The notes below the pieces were generated by a model. That model saw nothing but the letters and a program-made list of their open reading frames with translations, ran no database searches and had not been told where the DNA came from. 64,000 nucleotides of DNA from Pantoea sp. (GTDB lineage: Bacteria; Pseudomonadota; Gammaproteobacteria; Enterobacterales; Enterobacteriaceae): contig NZ_JAPWKD010000034.1 of NCBI RefSeq assembly GCF_028283705.1, positions 372,001 through 436,000 of the forward strand, given 5' to 3'. Positions 33,653 through 42,428 of the stretch are shown here, piece by piece. The number at the start of each line of letters is the position of its first letter. Position 1 is the stretch's first letter. The translations under genes and the position numbers were made by a program.

Positions 33653-36526
33653 ATGACTCAGACTCTCAGCCAGCTTGAACATAACGGTGCTTTCATTGAG
33701 CGCCATATCGGCCCTACGCCGGAGCAACAGGCCACCATGCTGGAAGCGATTGGTGCCAGCTCACTGGAAGCGTTGATCGGTTCCATCGTGCCTGCCGACA
33801 TCCAACTGCCGGGCCCGCCCGCGGTGGGTGATGCCGCCACTGAGCAGCAGGCGCTGGCTGAGTTGAAAGCCATTGCCAGTCAGAACCAGCGTTACAAATC
33901 CTGGATTGGTATGGGTTACACTGCAGTGATCACCCCGCCGGTGATTCTGCGCAACATGCTGGAGAATCCGGGCTGGTACACCGCTTACACGCCGTATCAG
34001 CCGGAAGTATCACAGGGCCGTCTCGAAGCGCTGCTTAACTTCCAGACCCTGACGCTGGATCTTACTGGCCTCGACATCGCATCGGCGTCACTGCTGGACG
34101 AAGCCACTGCCGCCGCTGAAGCGATGGCGATGGCAAAACGCGTCAGCAAGCTGAAAACTGCCAACAAATTCTTTATCGCCGACGATATCCATCCGCAGAC
34201 GCTGGATGTGGTGCGTACTCGTGCTGAAACCTTTGGTTTTGAACTGATTATCGACAGCGCGGAAAAAGCGCTCGATCATGACGACCTGTTCGGTGTGCTG
34301 CTGCAACAGGCAGGTACTACCGGTGAAGTGCATGATTACCGCGCACTGATGAGCGAGCTGAAAAGCCGCAAAGTGGTGGTGAGTGTCGCCGCTGATTTTA
34401 TGGCGCTGGTGCAGCTGGAAGCTCCAGGCAAGCAGGGCGCAGACATCGTGTTTGGCTCTGCGCAGCGCTTTGGCGTGCCGATGGGCTACGGTGGTCCGCA
34501 CGCGGCCTTCTTTGCCAGCCGCGACGAACATAAACGCTCGATGCCGGGCCGTATCATCGGTGTTTCACGCGATGCGGCGGGCAACACTGCGCTGCGCATG
34601 GCGATGCAGACCCGCGAACAACATATCCGTCGTGAAAAAGCCAACTCCAACATCTGTACTTCACAGGTGCTGCTGGCGAATATCGCCGCTTTCTATGCGG
34701 TCTATCATGGACCAGCTGGCCTGAAGCGTATCGCTTCACGTATTCACCGTCTGACCAGCATTCTGGCTGCCGGGTTGAAAAACGGTGGCCTGAAACTGCG
34801 CCACAACAGCTGGTTCGATACTTTGACGGTTGACGTGGCTGATAAAGCGGCGGTACTTAACCGTGCGCTGAGCTTTGGTGTCAACCTGCGCAGCGACATC
34901 CATAACGCGGTGGGTATCACCCTGGATGAAACCACCCGTCGTGAAGATGTGCAGGCGTTATTCGCTATTCTGCTGGGCGATGCCCACGGCCAGGATATTG
35001 ATGCGCTGGATAGCGCAGTTGCCGCTGAAAACAGCGCGATTCCGGCGGGCCAGCAGCGTCAAAGCGCCATTCTGGAACATCCTGTGTTCAACCGTCATCA
35101 CAGCGAAACTGAGATGATGCGTTACATGCACAGCCTGGAGAAAAAGGATCTGGCGCTGAACCAGGCGATGATCCCACTGGGTTCCTGCACCATGAAACTC
35201 AATGCCGCAGCCGAAATGATTCCAATCACCTGGCCGGAATTCGCTGAAATGCATCCGTTCTGTCCGTCAGAGCAGGCAGCGGGTTATCTGCAAATGATCG
35301 GCCAGCTGTCGCAGTGGCTGGTGCAGCTGACCGGTTATGACGCGCTGTGTATGCAGCCGAACTCGGGCGCACAGGGAGAATATGCCGGTCTGCTGGCGAT
35401 TCGCCGTTATCACGAAAGCCGCAATGAAGGCGACCGTCATATCTGCCTGATCCCCAGTTCCGCACACGGCACCAACCCGGCGTCTGCACAGATGGCGGGC
35501 ATGTCAGTGGTGGTAGTCGCCTGTGACAAACAGGGCAACATCGACCTCGGTGACCTGCGTGAGAAAGCAGCACAGTCGGGCGATAAGCTTTCCTGCATCA
35601 TGGTGACGTATCCGTCTACCCATGGCGTGTACGAAGAAACAATCCGTGAAGTGTGCCAGATTGTGCATCAGTACGGCGGCCAGGTTTATCTTGATGGTGC
35701 CAACATGAACGCGCAGGTGGGTATCACCACACCAGGCTACATCGGTGCGGATGTTTCTCACCTTAACCTGCACAAAACCTTCTGCATTCCGCACGGCGGT
35801 GGCGGCCCGGGTATGGGACCGATCGGCGTGAAAGCGCATCTGGCCCCCTTCGTGCCGGGCCACAGCGTGGTGCAGATTGATGGCGTACTGACCCAGCAGG
35901 GCGCGGTTTCCGCAGCGCCGTTTGGCAGCGCTTCGATTCTGCCGATCAGCTGGATGTACATCCGTATGATGGGCGCAGAAGGACTGAAACAGGCCAGTTC
36001 AGTAGCAATTCTCAATGCTAACTACATCGCCAGCCGTCTGCAGTCAGCCTACCCGATTCTGTATACCGGTCGCGATGGCCGCGTTGCGCATGAATGTATT
36101 CTGGATATCCGTCCGCTGAAAGAGCAAACCGGCATCAGCGAGCTGGACATTGCCAAACGCCTGATTGACTACGGCTTCCATGCGCCGACCATGTCGTTCC
36201 CGGTTGCCGGTACGCTGATGGTCGAGCCGACGGAATCGGAGAGCAAAATCGAACTGGATCGCTTTATCGACGCCATGCTGGCGATTCGTATGGAGATCGA
36301 TCGTGTGGCTGATGGTGAATGGCCGCTCGAAGACAACCCGCTGGTCAATGCGCCGCATACCCAGATGGAAATTGTCGGTGAGTGGGCGCATCCGTACACC
36401 CGCGAGCTGGCCGTGTTCCCGGCAGGTAGCGCCAATAAATACTGGCCGACGGTAAAACGCCTGGATGATGTCTTCGGCGACCGCAATCTTTTCTGTAGCT
36501 GTGTCCCGATGAGTGAGTACGCGTAA
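33653..36526 (+). CDS. gcvP: Glycine dehydrogenase (decarboxylating) GcvP
   Basis: The product (957 aa, the E. coli length) is the pyridoxal-phosphate P protein, which decarboxylates glycine and loads GcvH. It is a fused alpha-beta form. The PLP Lys lies in HLNLHKTFCIPHGGGGPGMG; MGYTAVITPPVILRNMLENP marks the N-half. ATG 33653 (MTQTLSQLE) matches the family start; the longer frame from 33572 runs through the hairpin and is rejected. Confidence 0.98.
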   Translation: MTQTLSQLEHNGAFIERHIGPTPEQQATMLEAIGASSLEALIGSIVPADIQLPGPPAVGDAATEQQALAELKAIASQNQRYKSWIGMGYTAVITPPVILRNMLENPGWYTAYTPYQPEVSQGRLEALLNFQTLTLDLTGLDIASASLLDEATAAAEAMAMAKRVSKLKTANKFFIADDIHPQTLDVVRTRAETFGFELIIDSAEKALDHDDLFGVLLQQAGTTGEVHDYRALMSELKSRKVVVSVAADFMALVQLEAPGKQGADIVFGSAQRFGVPMGYGGPHAAFFASRDEHKRSMPGRIIGVSRDAAGNTALRMAMQTREQHIRREKANSNICTSQVLLANIAAFYAVYHGPAGLKRIASRIHRLTSILAAGLKNGGLKLRHNSWFDTLTVDVADKAAVLNRALSFGVNLRSDIHNAVGITLDETTRREDVQALFAILLGDAHGQDIDALDSAVAAENSAIPAGQQRQSAILEHPVFNRHHSETEMMRYMHSLEKKDLALNQAMIPLGSCTMKLNAAAEMIPITWPEFAEMHPFCPSEQAAGYLQMIGQLSQWLVQLTGYDALCMQPNSGAQGEYAGLLAIRRYHESRNEGDRHICLIPSSAHGTNPASAQMAGMSVVVVACDKQGNIDLGDLREKAAQSGDKLSCIMVTYPSTHGVYEETIREVCQIVHQYGGQVYLDGANMNAQVGITTPGYIGADVSHLNLHKTFCIPHGGGGPGMGPIGVKAHLAPFVPGHSVVQIDGVLTQQGAVSAAPFGSASILPISWMYIRMMGAEGLKQASSVAILNANYIASRLQSAYPILYTGRDGRVAHECILDIRPLKEQTGISELDIAKRLIDYGFHAPTMSFPVAGTLMVEPTESESKIELDRFIDAMLAIRMEIDRVADGEWPLEDNPLVNAPHTQMEIVGEWAHPYTRELAVFPAGSANKYWPTVKRLDDVFGDRNLFCSCVPMSEYA

Positions 36527-36549
36527 GCTACACTCTTTCCCATCACAGC

Positions 36550-36575
36550 AAAGGTCGGGCAACCGGCCTTTTTTT
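36550..36575 (+). terminator. gcvTHP terminator
   Basis: AAAGGTCGG and CCGGCCTTT pair around GCAA (one G-T pair), followed by a T run. It ends only about 10 bp before the ygfF start, so ygfF may be reached by read-through. Confidence 0.88.
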
Positions 36576-36586
36576 ATGGAGGTAAT

Positions 36587-37330
36587 ATGGAACTGGCATT
36601 GGTCACCGGAGCGAGTCGCGGGATTGGTCGTGCTACCGCGTTATTACTGGCAAAAGCAGGCTACTGCGTGGCGGTGAATTATCGCCAGCGTGAAACAGAA
36701 GCGCTTCAGGTGGTTGCGGAGATCGCATCACAGGGTGGCCGCGCGTTTGCGGTTCAGGCCGATATCGCTGACGAAGCACAGGTGCTGAAGATGTTCGGGC
36801 AACTCGATGGTCATGATGCTGAGCTGAAAGTGCTGGTGAACAACGCCGGTATCCTGTTTCAGCAGTGCCGGGTAGAGGATCTGGCTGTGGAACGTATCCA
36901 GCGCGTGTTTGCTACCAATGTGACCGGCACTTTTCTGTGCTGCCGCGAAGCAGTGAAACGCATGGGGACGCATCACGGCGGCAGCGGAGGATCCATCATC
37001 AACGTGTCATCTGCCGCAGCCAGACTCGGTTCGCCAAACGAATATGTGGATTACGCCGCGTCCAAAGGCGCGATGGATACCCTGACCAAAGGCCTGTCGC
37101 TGGAAGTCGCTTTGCAGGGAATTCGCGTGAATGGCGTGCGTCCGGGACCGATCTACACCGAAATGCATGCCGACGGTGGAGAACCTGGCCGGGTTGATCG
37201 GGTCGCGAGTGGGATCCCGATGGGGCGCGGCGGTCAGCCGCAGGAAATCGCCGCCGCTATTGTCTGGCTGGCAAGCGATGCTGCGTCCTACATCACCGGC
37301 ACCATCATTGATGCAGCGGGTGGGCGCTAA
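36587..37330 (+). CDS. ygfF: SDR-family oxidoreductase YgfF
   Basis: The product (247 aa) is a classical short-chain dehydrogenase with the cofactor motif TGASRGIGRA, the NNAG motif (VNNAGILF) and the catalytic Ser and YVDYAASK. It is close to E. coli YgfF along its whole length and is in the same place after gcvP. GGAGGT precedes ATG 36587. Its physiological substrate is unknown. Confidence 0.93.
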   Translation: MELALVTGASRGIGRATALLLAKAGYCVAVNYRQRETEALQVVAEIASQGGRAFAVQADIADEAQVLKMFGQLDGHDAELKVLVNNAGILFQQCRVEDLAVERIQRVFATNVTGTFLCCREAVKRMGTHHGGSGGSIINVSSAAARLGSPNEYVDYAASKGAMDTLTKGLSLEVALQGIRVNGVRPGPIYTEMHADGGEPGRVDRVASGIPMGRGGQPQEIAAAIVWLASDAASYITGTIIDAAGGR

Positions 37331-37355
37331 CCAGAATTCAGATATTCTCCGAACC

Positions 37356-37381
37356 GTCGCGGCGCGATTTATCGCGCCGAC
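37356..37381. repeat. Dispersed palindrome family 1, copy d
   Basis: GTCGCGGCGCGATTTATCGC continues with GCCGAC. The core is perfect and the outer arms are changed and offset by one base. Lies after the ygfF stop. Confidence 0.8.
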
Positions 37382-37547
37382 ATTAGCCTGTCATCTTCCT
37401 GACATTTTCCCATTGTCTGATCACTCAGGTTGAAACACCGATACACAGTTTAATTTTAGCGTACATGTGTACACTGAAATTATTCCTGGTTACTCTGATG
37501 CACAGAAAAAGCACAGTTTGTTTCTTCGTTGTTCAGGATGCACTCGT

Positions 37548-38201
37548 ATGGTAAAGAACCGTCTTATCGCTCATGGCTATTCGCTGGCAGAAGAGATCGC
37601 TAACAGCATCAGCCACGGTTTGGGCTGCCTGTTTGGCATCGTTGGTTTAGTATTGATGCTGACACAAGCTATTGAAATGCGGGCTAATGTTACGGCAATC
37701 ACCAGCTACAGCCTGTATGGCGCCAGCATGATTTTGCTGTTTCTTGCTTCAACGCTTTACCACGCTATTCCACACCAGAAAGCCAAGTACTGGCTGAAAA
37801 AATTCGACCACTGCGCCATCTACCTCTTAATTGCGGGAACTTACACGCCTTTCCTGCTGGTAGGACTGAAATCCCCGCTGGCACATGGTCTGATGGTCGT
37901 GATTTGGAGTATAGCGCTGGCAGGCATCATTTTTAAACTCACCATCGCCCATCGTTTCGAAGCATTATCGCTGGTGACTTACCTTTGTATGGGTTGGCTC
38001 TCGCTAGTGGTGATTTATCAGCTGGCGATGAAATTGTCAGCAGGCGGTGTCTGGCTGCTGGCGGCGGGGGGAATTGTCTATTCGCTCGGCGTGATTTTTT
38101 ATGTCGCGCGGCGTATTCCTTACAATCACGCGATCTGGCACGCTTTTGTGCTGGGTGGCAGCATTTGCCACTTCTGTGCGATTTACTTCTATGTGATGTA
38201 A
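37548..38201 (+). CDS. yqfA: Hemolysin III family membrane protein YqfA (TrhA)
   Basis: The product (217 aa) has seven predicted membrane helices and the conserved GYSLAEEIANSISHG, STLYHAIPHQKAKYWLKKFDH and GTYTPFLLVGL segments, close to E. coli YqfA (TrhA). The family is PAQR-like. ATG 37548 (MVKNRLIAHGYSLAEE) gives the family length; the GTG at 37467 would add 27 unrelated residues. Confidence 0.93.
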   Translation: MVKNRLIAHGYSLAEEIANSISHGLGCLFGIVGLVLMLTQAIEMRANVTAITSYSLYGASMILLFLASTLYHAIPHQKAKYWLKKFDHCAIYLLIAGTYTPFLLVGLKSPLAHGLMVVIWSIALAGIIFKLTIAHRFEALSLVTYLCMGWLSLVVIYQLAMKLSAGGVWLLAAGGIVYSLGVIFYVARRIPYNHAIWHAFVLGGSICHFCAIYFYVM

Positions 38202-38235
38202 GTAGCATTTATCGCGTCATGAACATCAATTACCA

Positions 38236-38288
38236 GGTACGAATGAATTCGTACCCTACAAAACGTAGGGACGGCATTTATGCCGTCC
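38236..38288. repeat. Double palindrome, family 2 element
   Basis: GGTACGAAT/ATTCGTACC (38236-38255) is followed by a second palindrome, GGACGGCAT/ATGCCGTCC (38269-38288). It fills the gap between the convergent yqfA and ygfZ. The second palindrome resembles the one at 61659-61678. Confidence 0.75.
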
Positions 38289-38296
38289 GGGTAAAA

Positions 38297-39280
38297 TTAA
38301 TCTTCCAGTGAATAAGGCAGTGGCTGAATAGTCAGTTTACCGCCTTCGTCACCTTCCACCCGCAGTACGCTATCCGGCTCCAGGTCGTTATTCATCACCA
38401 CCTGCACCCATATTTCACCGTCATCCAGCTGAACCGCTGTAAGAACGGTGCCGGTACGACGCCACTTATCACCCATCTGCAATTCCAGTGAACCATCGAC
38501 CTGTGGCAGATGGCTGGCATTACCCGCAAGCCAGTACAGGGCGCGTTTATTGGCACCACGGAATTTGGCACGCGCCACCATCTCCTGCCCGGTGTAACAA
38601 CCTTTTTTAAAGCTGATAGCGTCGAGCGCCTGTAGATTAGTGGCCTGCGGAATCAGCTGCGCGCTGGTGGCGCTATCGATCACCGGAATACCCGCTTCAA
38701 TATCCAGTGCCAGCCACTGGGTGCTGTCATTGAGCTGCGCATCACCTTTCAGCTTATCTTTCAGGGTTTCAGCCTGTGTCAGGGTGGTGACCAGCAGAAA
38801 GCGCTCCGCTGGCTGTTCAAACCACAGCAGGGTGGTGTCGTCCTGTTGTACCACTGGCGTGGCCGCATCGGGCAGAATCGGGAACTGACCTGCCAGCGCG
38901 GTGCGTGCCTGGAAACCGGCGACGCCCAGCAGCACGGCATCGTCATCGGCAGCGATGGTGACTTTAGCGAACACCGCATACTTTTTCAGCTCAGCCAGCT
39001 GGGTGTCACGCAGATTGCGACGAACCAGGTAGCCATAACCTTCGCCGCGATGGAACAGGCGCAGGCTGGTCCACATTTTCCCTTTGGCATCACAATGCGC
39101 CGCCGGGCGATGCTGGGTAGCATCCAGAGCCGCCACGTCCAGCGTCAGCTGGCCTTGCAGATAGGAGGTGCTGTCTTTGCCTTGCACCGAAACCAACGCC
39201 CACTCATCAAGAGACATCAGGGTTAATGGCAGACGAGAAGATGCCGCAGGCTGGCGTGGCGGAAGGGTATAAATAGGCAT
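38297..39280 (-). CDS. ygfZ: tRNA-modifying / iron-sulfur repair protein YgfZ
   Basis: The product (327 aa) is a folate-binding GcvT-like protein needed for full activity of some iron-sulfur enzymes such as MiaB. The diagnostic motif KKGCYTGQEMVARAKFRG, with its conserved Cys, is intact. The conserved order ygfZ, then divergent sdhE-ygfX and fldB, matches E. coli. Confidence 0.97.
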   Translation of the reverse strand: MPIYTLPPRQPAASSRLPLTLMSLDEWALVSVQGKDSTSYLQGQLTLDVAALDATQHRPAAHCDAKGKMWTSLRLFHRGEGYGYLVRRNLRDTQLAELKKYAVFAKVTIAADDDAVLLGVAGFQARTALAGQFPILPDAATPVVQQDDTTLLWFEQPAERFLLVTTLTQAETLKDKLKGDAQLNDSTQWLALDIEAGIPVIDSATSAQLIPQATNLQALDAISFKKGCYTGQEMVARAKFRGANKRALYWLAGNASHLPQVDGSLELQMGDKWRRTGTVLTAVQLDDGEIWVQVVMNNDLEPDSVLRVEGDEGGKLTIQPLPYSLED

Positions 39281-39506
39281 GGGCTATTCCTGATTATTGG
39301 GTTCATCCGTAGATAATGATTCCATGTTAAAAGAGCCGCGCGGCATTGCAACCTGTTTGCGGAATCCGACGCACAAATCGCGTGATAACCCTGCATTGTG
39401 TAAAAGGGTTTTGCGCGTTGATGCACAGCAACCTAAGCCACGCCTGCAGCCATGAAAAAAAGCAGGTACACTGAGCGCCATTGTTTGCCGCTGTGGAAAA
39501 AGACAC

Positions 39507-39773
39507 ATGGATATTCATGACAAATCCCGCGTCCAATGGGCGTGCCGTCGTGGCATGCTGGAACTGGACATCGCCATCATGCCGTTTTTCAAATATGAAT
39601 ATGATTCTCTGACCGACGCCGACAAGCAGGTGTTTATTGCCTTGCTGAAAAGTGACGACCCTGATTTGTTTAACTGGATGATGAACCACGGTGAGCCTGC
39701 TGACCCCGAGTTCAAACGCATGGTGAAACTGATTCAGCAGCGCAATCGTGAACGCGGTCCGGTGGCAATGTAA
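39507..39773 (+). CDS. sdhE: FAD assembly factor SdhE
   Basis: The product (88 aa) helps attach FAD covalently to succinate dehydrogenase and fumarate reductase. The family motif with RRGMLELDIAIMPFF (RGxxE) is present. ATG 39507 gives MDIHDKSRVQWACRRG. The 3' end overlaps the ygfX start by 26 bp, which suggests translational coupling. Confidence 0.97.
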   Translation: MDIHDKSRVQWACRRGMLELDIAIMPFFKYEYDSLTDADKQVFIALLKSDDPDLFNWMMNHGEPADPEFKRMVKLIQQRNRERGPVAM

Positions 39774-40155
39774 TTTGCATCCGTCGCGCAGCGCGCGTGC
39801 GTTGCAGGCGCTGATGCTCGGTTGCTGTTGTGCGCTGGTTGTGGCTCTGCCCTGGCCGGAGATGTGGCGCTGGGGCAAAGTTCCGCTGCTGTTATTACTG
39901 CTGGCAGAAGGCTGGCGCAACCACAGGTTGCTTCAGCAACGTCGTGGACGGCTGGCACTGGATCAACAAGGTAACTGGGAGTGGGATAACAGCAACTGGC
40001 GCAATGCGCGTGCGCCGGGCTGGTTGCCGATTGGCGTGTTGCTGGTGCTGCGTAATCAACAGGGGCAGCGCAGGCGATTATGGCTGATGTATGACAACAT
40101 GCCAGAAGACAGCTGGCGCAGATTACGCGCCAGCTGTTTTACCGCCAACCTGTAG
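39748..40155 (+). CDS. ygfX: YgfX (CptA-like) membrane protein
   Basis: The product (135 aa from GTG 39748) has two hydrophobic stretches near the N-terminus (LQALMLGCCCALVVALPW and VPLLLLLLAEGW) and a soluble C-terminal part ending WRRLRASCF. The pattern WQCNL near the start aligns with WQSDL of E. coli YgfX. Position after sdhE is conserved. E. coli YgfX has been proposed as the toxin of a pair with SdhE, but that role is disputed. Confidence 0.88.
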   Translation: MNAVRWQCNLHPSRSARALQALMLGCCCALVVALPWPEMWRWGKVPLLLLLLAEGWRNHRLLQQRRGRLALDQQGNWEWDNSNWRNARAPGWLPIGVLLVLRNQQGQRRRLWLMYDNMPEDSWRRLRASCFTANL

Positions 40156-40171
40156 CGGCAACCATTACGCC

Positions 40172-40690
40172 TTACAGCAGGGCGGCGGTTTCCGTCAGAA
40201 TCTGTTCACACCACTGTTCGATACGTTCATCACTCAGTTCGAACTGGTTAACATCGTCGAGCGCCAGGCCGACAAATTGTTTGCCGTCGGCGGTGAGGGG
40301 TTTCGGGCTGGTAAATTCATAGCCATCCAGCGGCCAGTAGCCGACAAACTGCACGCCCATCGATTGCAGCAGCTCATGCAGCATACCCAGCGCATCAAGA
40401 AACCATTCGCTGTAGCCAATCATGTCGCCCATGCCATATAGCGCGACAATTTTCCCGCGCAGATTCAGTGCCGGGATTTGTGGCCAAATCGCTTCCCAGT
40501 CTTCCTGCAATTCACCAAAATCCCAGGTGGGAATACCGAGGATCAGCAAATCGTACTGCTCCATCAGCGTGGGATCGTCATCTTTCAGATTATGCAGGGT
40601 GACTAATTCTCCACCAATAAAGTCGCGGATCTTCTCCGCAGTCATTTCGGTGTAGCAGGTACTTGAACCGTAAAACAGGCCGATATTCAT
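40172..40690 (-). CDS. fldB: Flavodoxin FldB
   Basis: The product (172 aa) is an FMN electron carrier. The phosphate-binding loop FYGSSTCYTE (about residues 6-15), the ring-stacking segments PTWDFGELQEDW and GYWPLDGYEF, and the start MNIGLF are as in FldB. A longer in-frame reading to 41041 runs into xerD on the other strand and is rejected. It diverges from xerD, 102 bp away. Confidence 0.97.
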   Translation of the reverse strand: MNIGLFYGSSTCYTEMTAEKIRDFIGGELVTLHNLKDDDPTLMEQYDLLILGIPTWDFGELQEDWEAIWPQIPALNLRGKIVALYGMGDMIGYSEWFLDALGMLHELLQSMGVQFVGYWPLDGYEFTSPKPLTADGKQFVGLALDDVNQFELSDERIEQWCEQILTETAALL

Positions 40691-40792
40691 GCAATTAATG
40701 CTCTGGCTGAAACTGACTTTGGCGCAATTGTACCAGAAGCAGGCGCTTTTCAGGCATAATGAGCACGATTTCACACGAGCTGGAGGGAGAGA

Positions 40793-41686
40793 GTGGAAGA
40801 CAGTGATCTGATCGAACAGTTTCTGGATACGCTGTGGATTGAGCGCAATCTGGCACAGAATACCCTCGCATCGTATCGGCAGGATCTGCAAACCCTCACC
40901 GGCTGGCTGCACCATCATGAGCGTACCCTGCTGACGCTGGAGGCGCTCGATTTGCAGCAGTTTCTGGCAGAACGCGTGGAAGGCGGCTATAAAGCCACCA
41001 GTTCTGCGCGTACCCTGAGCGCCATCCGTCGGTTGTTTCAATATCTGTATCGTGAAAAGCTGCGCAGTGACGATCCCAGCGCATTGCTTTCCGCCCCGAA
41101 GCTGCCGCAGCGCCTGCCGAAGGATCTCAGCGAAAAGCAGGTGGAAAGCCTGTTGCAGGCACCGTCGATTGAGATCCCGCTCGAACTGCGCGACAAAGCG
41201 ATGCTGGAGTTGCTCTATGCTACTGGCCTGCGCGTATCCGAGCTGGTGGGTTTAACCCTGAGCGATATCAGTCTGCGTCAGGGCGTGGTGAGGGTGATCG
41301 GTAAAGGCAACAAAGAGCGTCTTGTGCCATTGGGTGAAGAAGCGATTTACTGGCTGGAGCATTATATGGAGCATGGTCGTCCGTGGTTGCTGAACGGGCA
41401 GACGCTGGATGTGATGTTTCCCAGTAATCGGGCACAACAGATGACGCGCCAGACGTTCTGGCATCGCATCAAGCATTACGCCATCCTGGCCGGGATCGAC
41501 AGTGAAAAATTGTCGCCGCATGTGCTGCGTCACGCGTTTGCCACACATTTACTGAACCACGGCGCCGATTTGCGCGTCGTACAGATGTTGCTGGGGCATA
41601 GCGACCTCTCAACCACCCAAATTTATACGCATGTCGCCACTGAGCGTCTGCGACAGTTACATCAACAGCATCATCCGCGTGCCTGA
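40793..41686 (+). CDS. xerD: Site-specific tyrosine recombinase XerD
   Basis: The product (297 aa) acts with XerC at dif to resolve chromosome dimers. The catalytic residues lie in ATGLRVSELVGL (Arg), SPHVLRHAFATHLL (His-x-x-Arg) and GHSDLSTTQIYTHV (His and Tyr). GTG 40793 is the start, after CTGGAGGGAGAGA. It leads a xerD-dsbC-recJ cluster with 22 and 6 bp gaps, continuing the E. coli order. Confidence 0.98.
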   Translation: MEDSDLIEQFLDTLWIERNLAQNTLASYRQDLQTLTGWLHHHERTLLTLEALDLQQFLAERVEGGYKATSSARTLSAIRRLFQYLYREKLRSDDPSALLSAPKLPQRLPKDLSEKQVESLLQAPSIEIPLELRDKAMLELLYATGLRVSELVGLTLSDISLRQGVVRVIGKGNKERLVPLGEEAIYWLEHYMEHGRPWLLNGQTLDVMFPSNRAQQMTRQTFWHRIKHYAILAGIDSEKLSPHVLRHAFATHLLNHGADLRVVQMLLGHSDLSTTQIYTHVATERLRQLHQQHHPRA

Positions 41687-41708
41687 CGCGCGGCAACAAG
41701 GAAATGAG

Positions 41709-42422
41709 ATGAAAAAACAGTTAACGATGCTGGCTCTGTTGGTCAGCGCTTTTTCCGGGCTGGTTCATGCCGATGACAACGCCATCCAGCAGGCGCTGAA
41801 AAAACTCGGCCTGCAACAGACGGAGATTCAGCCGTCACCGTTGCCTGGCATCAAAACCGTGCTGACGGAAAGCGGTGTGCTGTACGTCACCGAAGATGGC
41901 AAACACATGATTCAGGGGCCGCTGTACGATGTCAGCGGTGCTCAGCCGGTCAACGTCACTAACCAGCTGCTGGAGAAAAAAGTTGCCGCGCTGGAACCGC
42001 AAATGATCGTGTACAAAGCGCCGAAAGAACAACACGTTATCACCGTGTTCTCCGATATTACCTGCGGTTACTGCCGTAAGCTGCATGAGCAGATGGCGGA
42101 CTACAACGCGCTGGGCATCACCGTGCGCTATCTGGCGTTCCCGCGTGAAGGTCTGCATGGTCAGGTGGAAAAAGCGATGAAAGCGATCTGGTGTAGCGCC
42201 GATCGTAACAAAGCCTTTGATGAAGCGATGAAAGGCAACGCGCCACAGATGGATGCGCCAGCCACCTGCAAAATCGACCTCGATCAGCACTACAAACTTG
42301 GCATTCTGTTTGGTATCCAGGGCACTCCCGCCATTCTTACCGACAGCGGCATGATGATCCCTGGTTATCAGGGACCGCAGGAGCTGAAGCAGGTGCTCGA
42401 TGGCCAGAAAAGTGGCGGTTAA
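41709..42422 (+). CDS. dsbC: Thiol:disulfide isomerase DsbC
   Basis: The product (237 aa) is a periplasmic homodimeric disulfide isomerase. It has a signal peptide (MKKQLTMLALLVSAFSGLVHA, cleaved before DDNAIQ), the dimerisation domain, and the thioredoxin-fold active site CGYC in SDITCGYCRKLHEQM, with the cis-Pro loop GTPAILTDSG. The upstream in-frame extension inside xerD is rejected. Confidence 0.97.
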   Translation: MKKQLTMLALLVSAFSGLVHADDNAIQQALKKLGLQQTEIQPSPLPGIKTVLTESGVLYVTEDGKHMIQGPLYDVSGAQPVNVTNQLLEKKVAALEPQMIVYKAPKEQHVITVFSDITCGYCRKLHEQMADYNALGITVRYLAFPREGLHGQVEKAMKAIWCSADRNKAFDEAMKGNAPQMDAPATCKIDLDQHYKLGILFGIQGTPAILTDSGMMIPGYQGPQELKQVLDGQKSGG

Positions 42423-42428
42423 TCCACA

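Noticed and set aside
40691..41041. N-terminal extension of fldB into xerD
   Set aside because: FldB begins at 40690 by family comparison; the extension is antisense to xerD.
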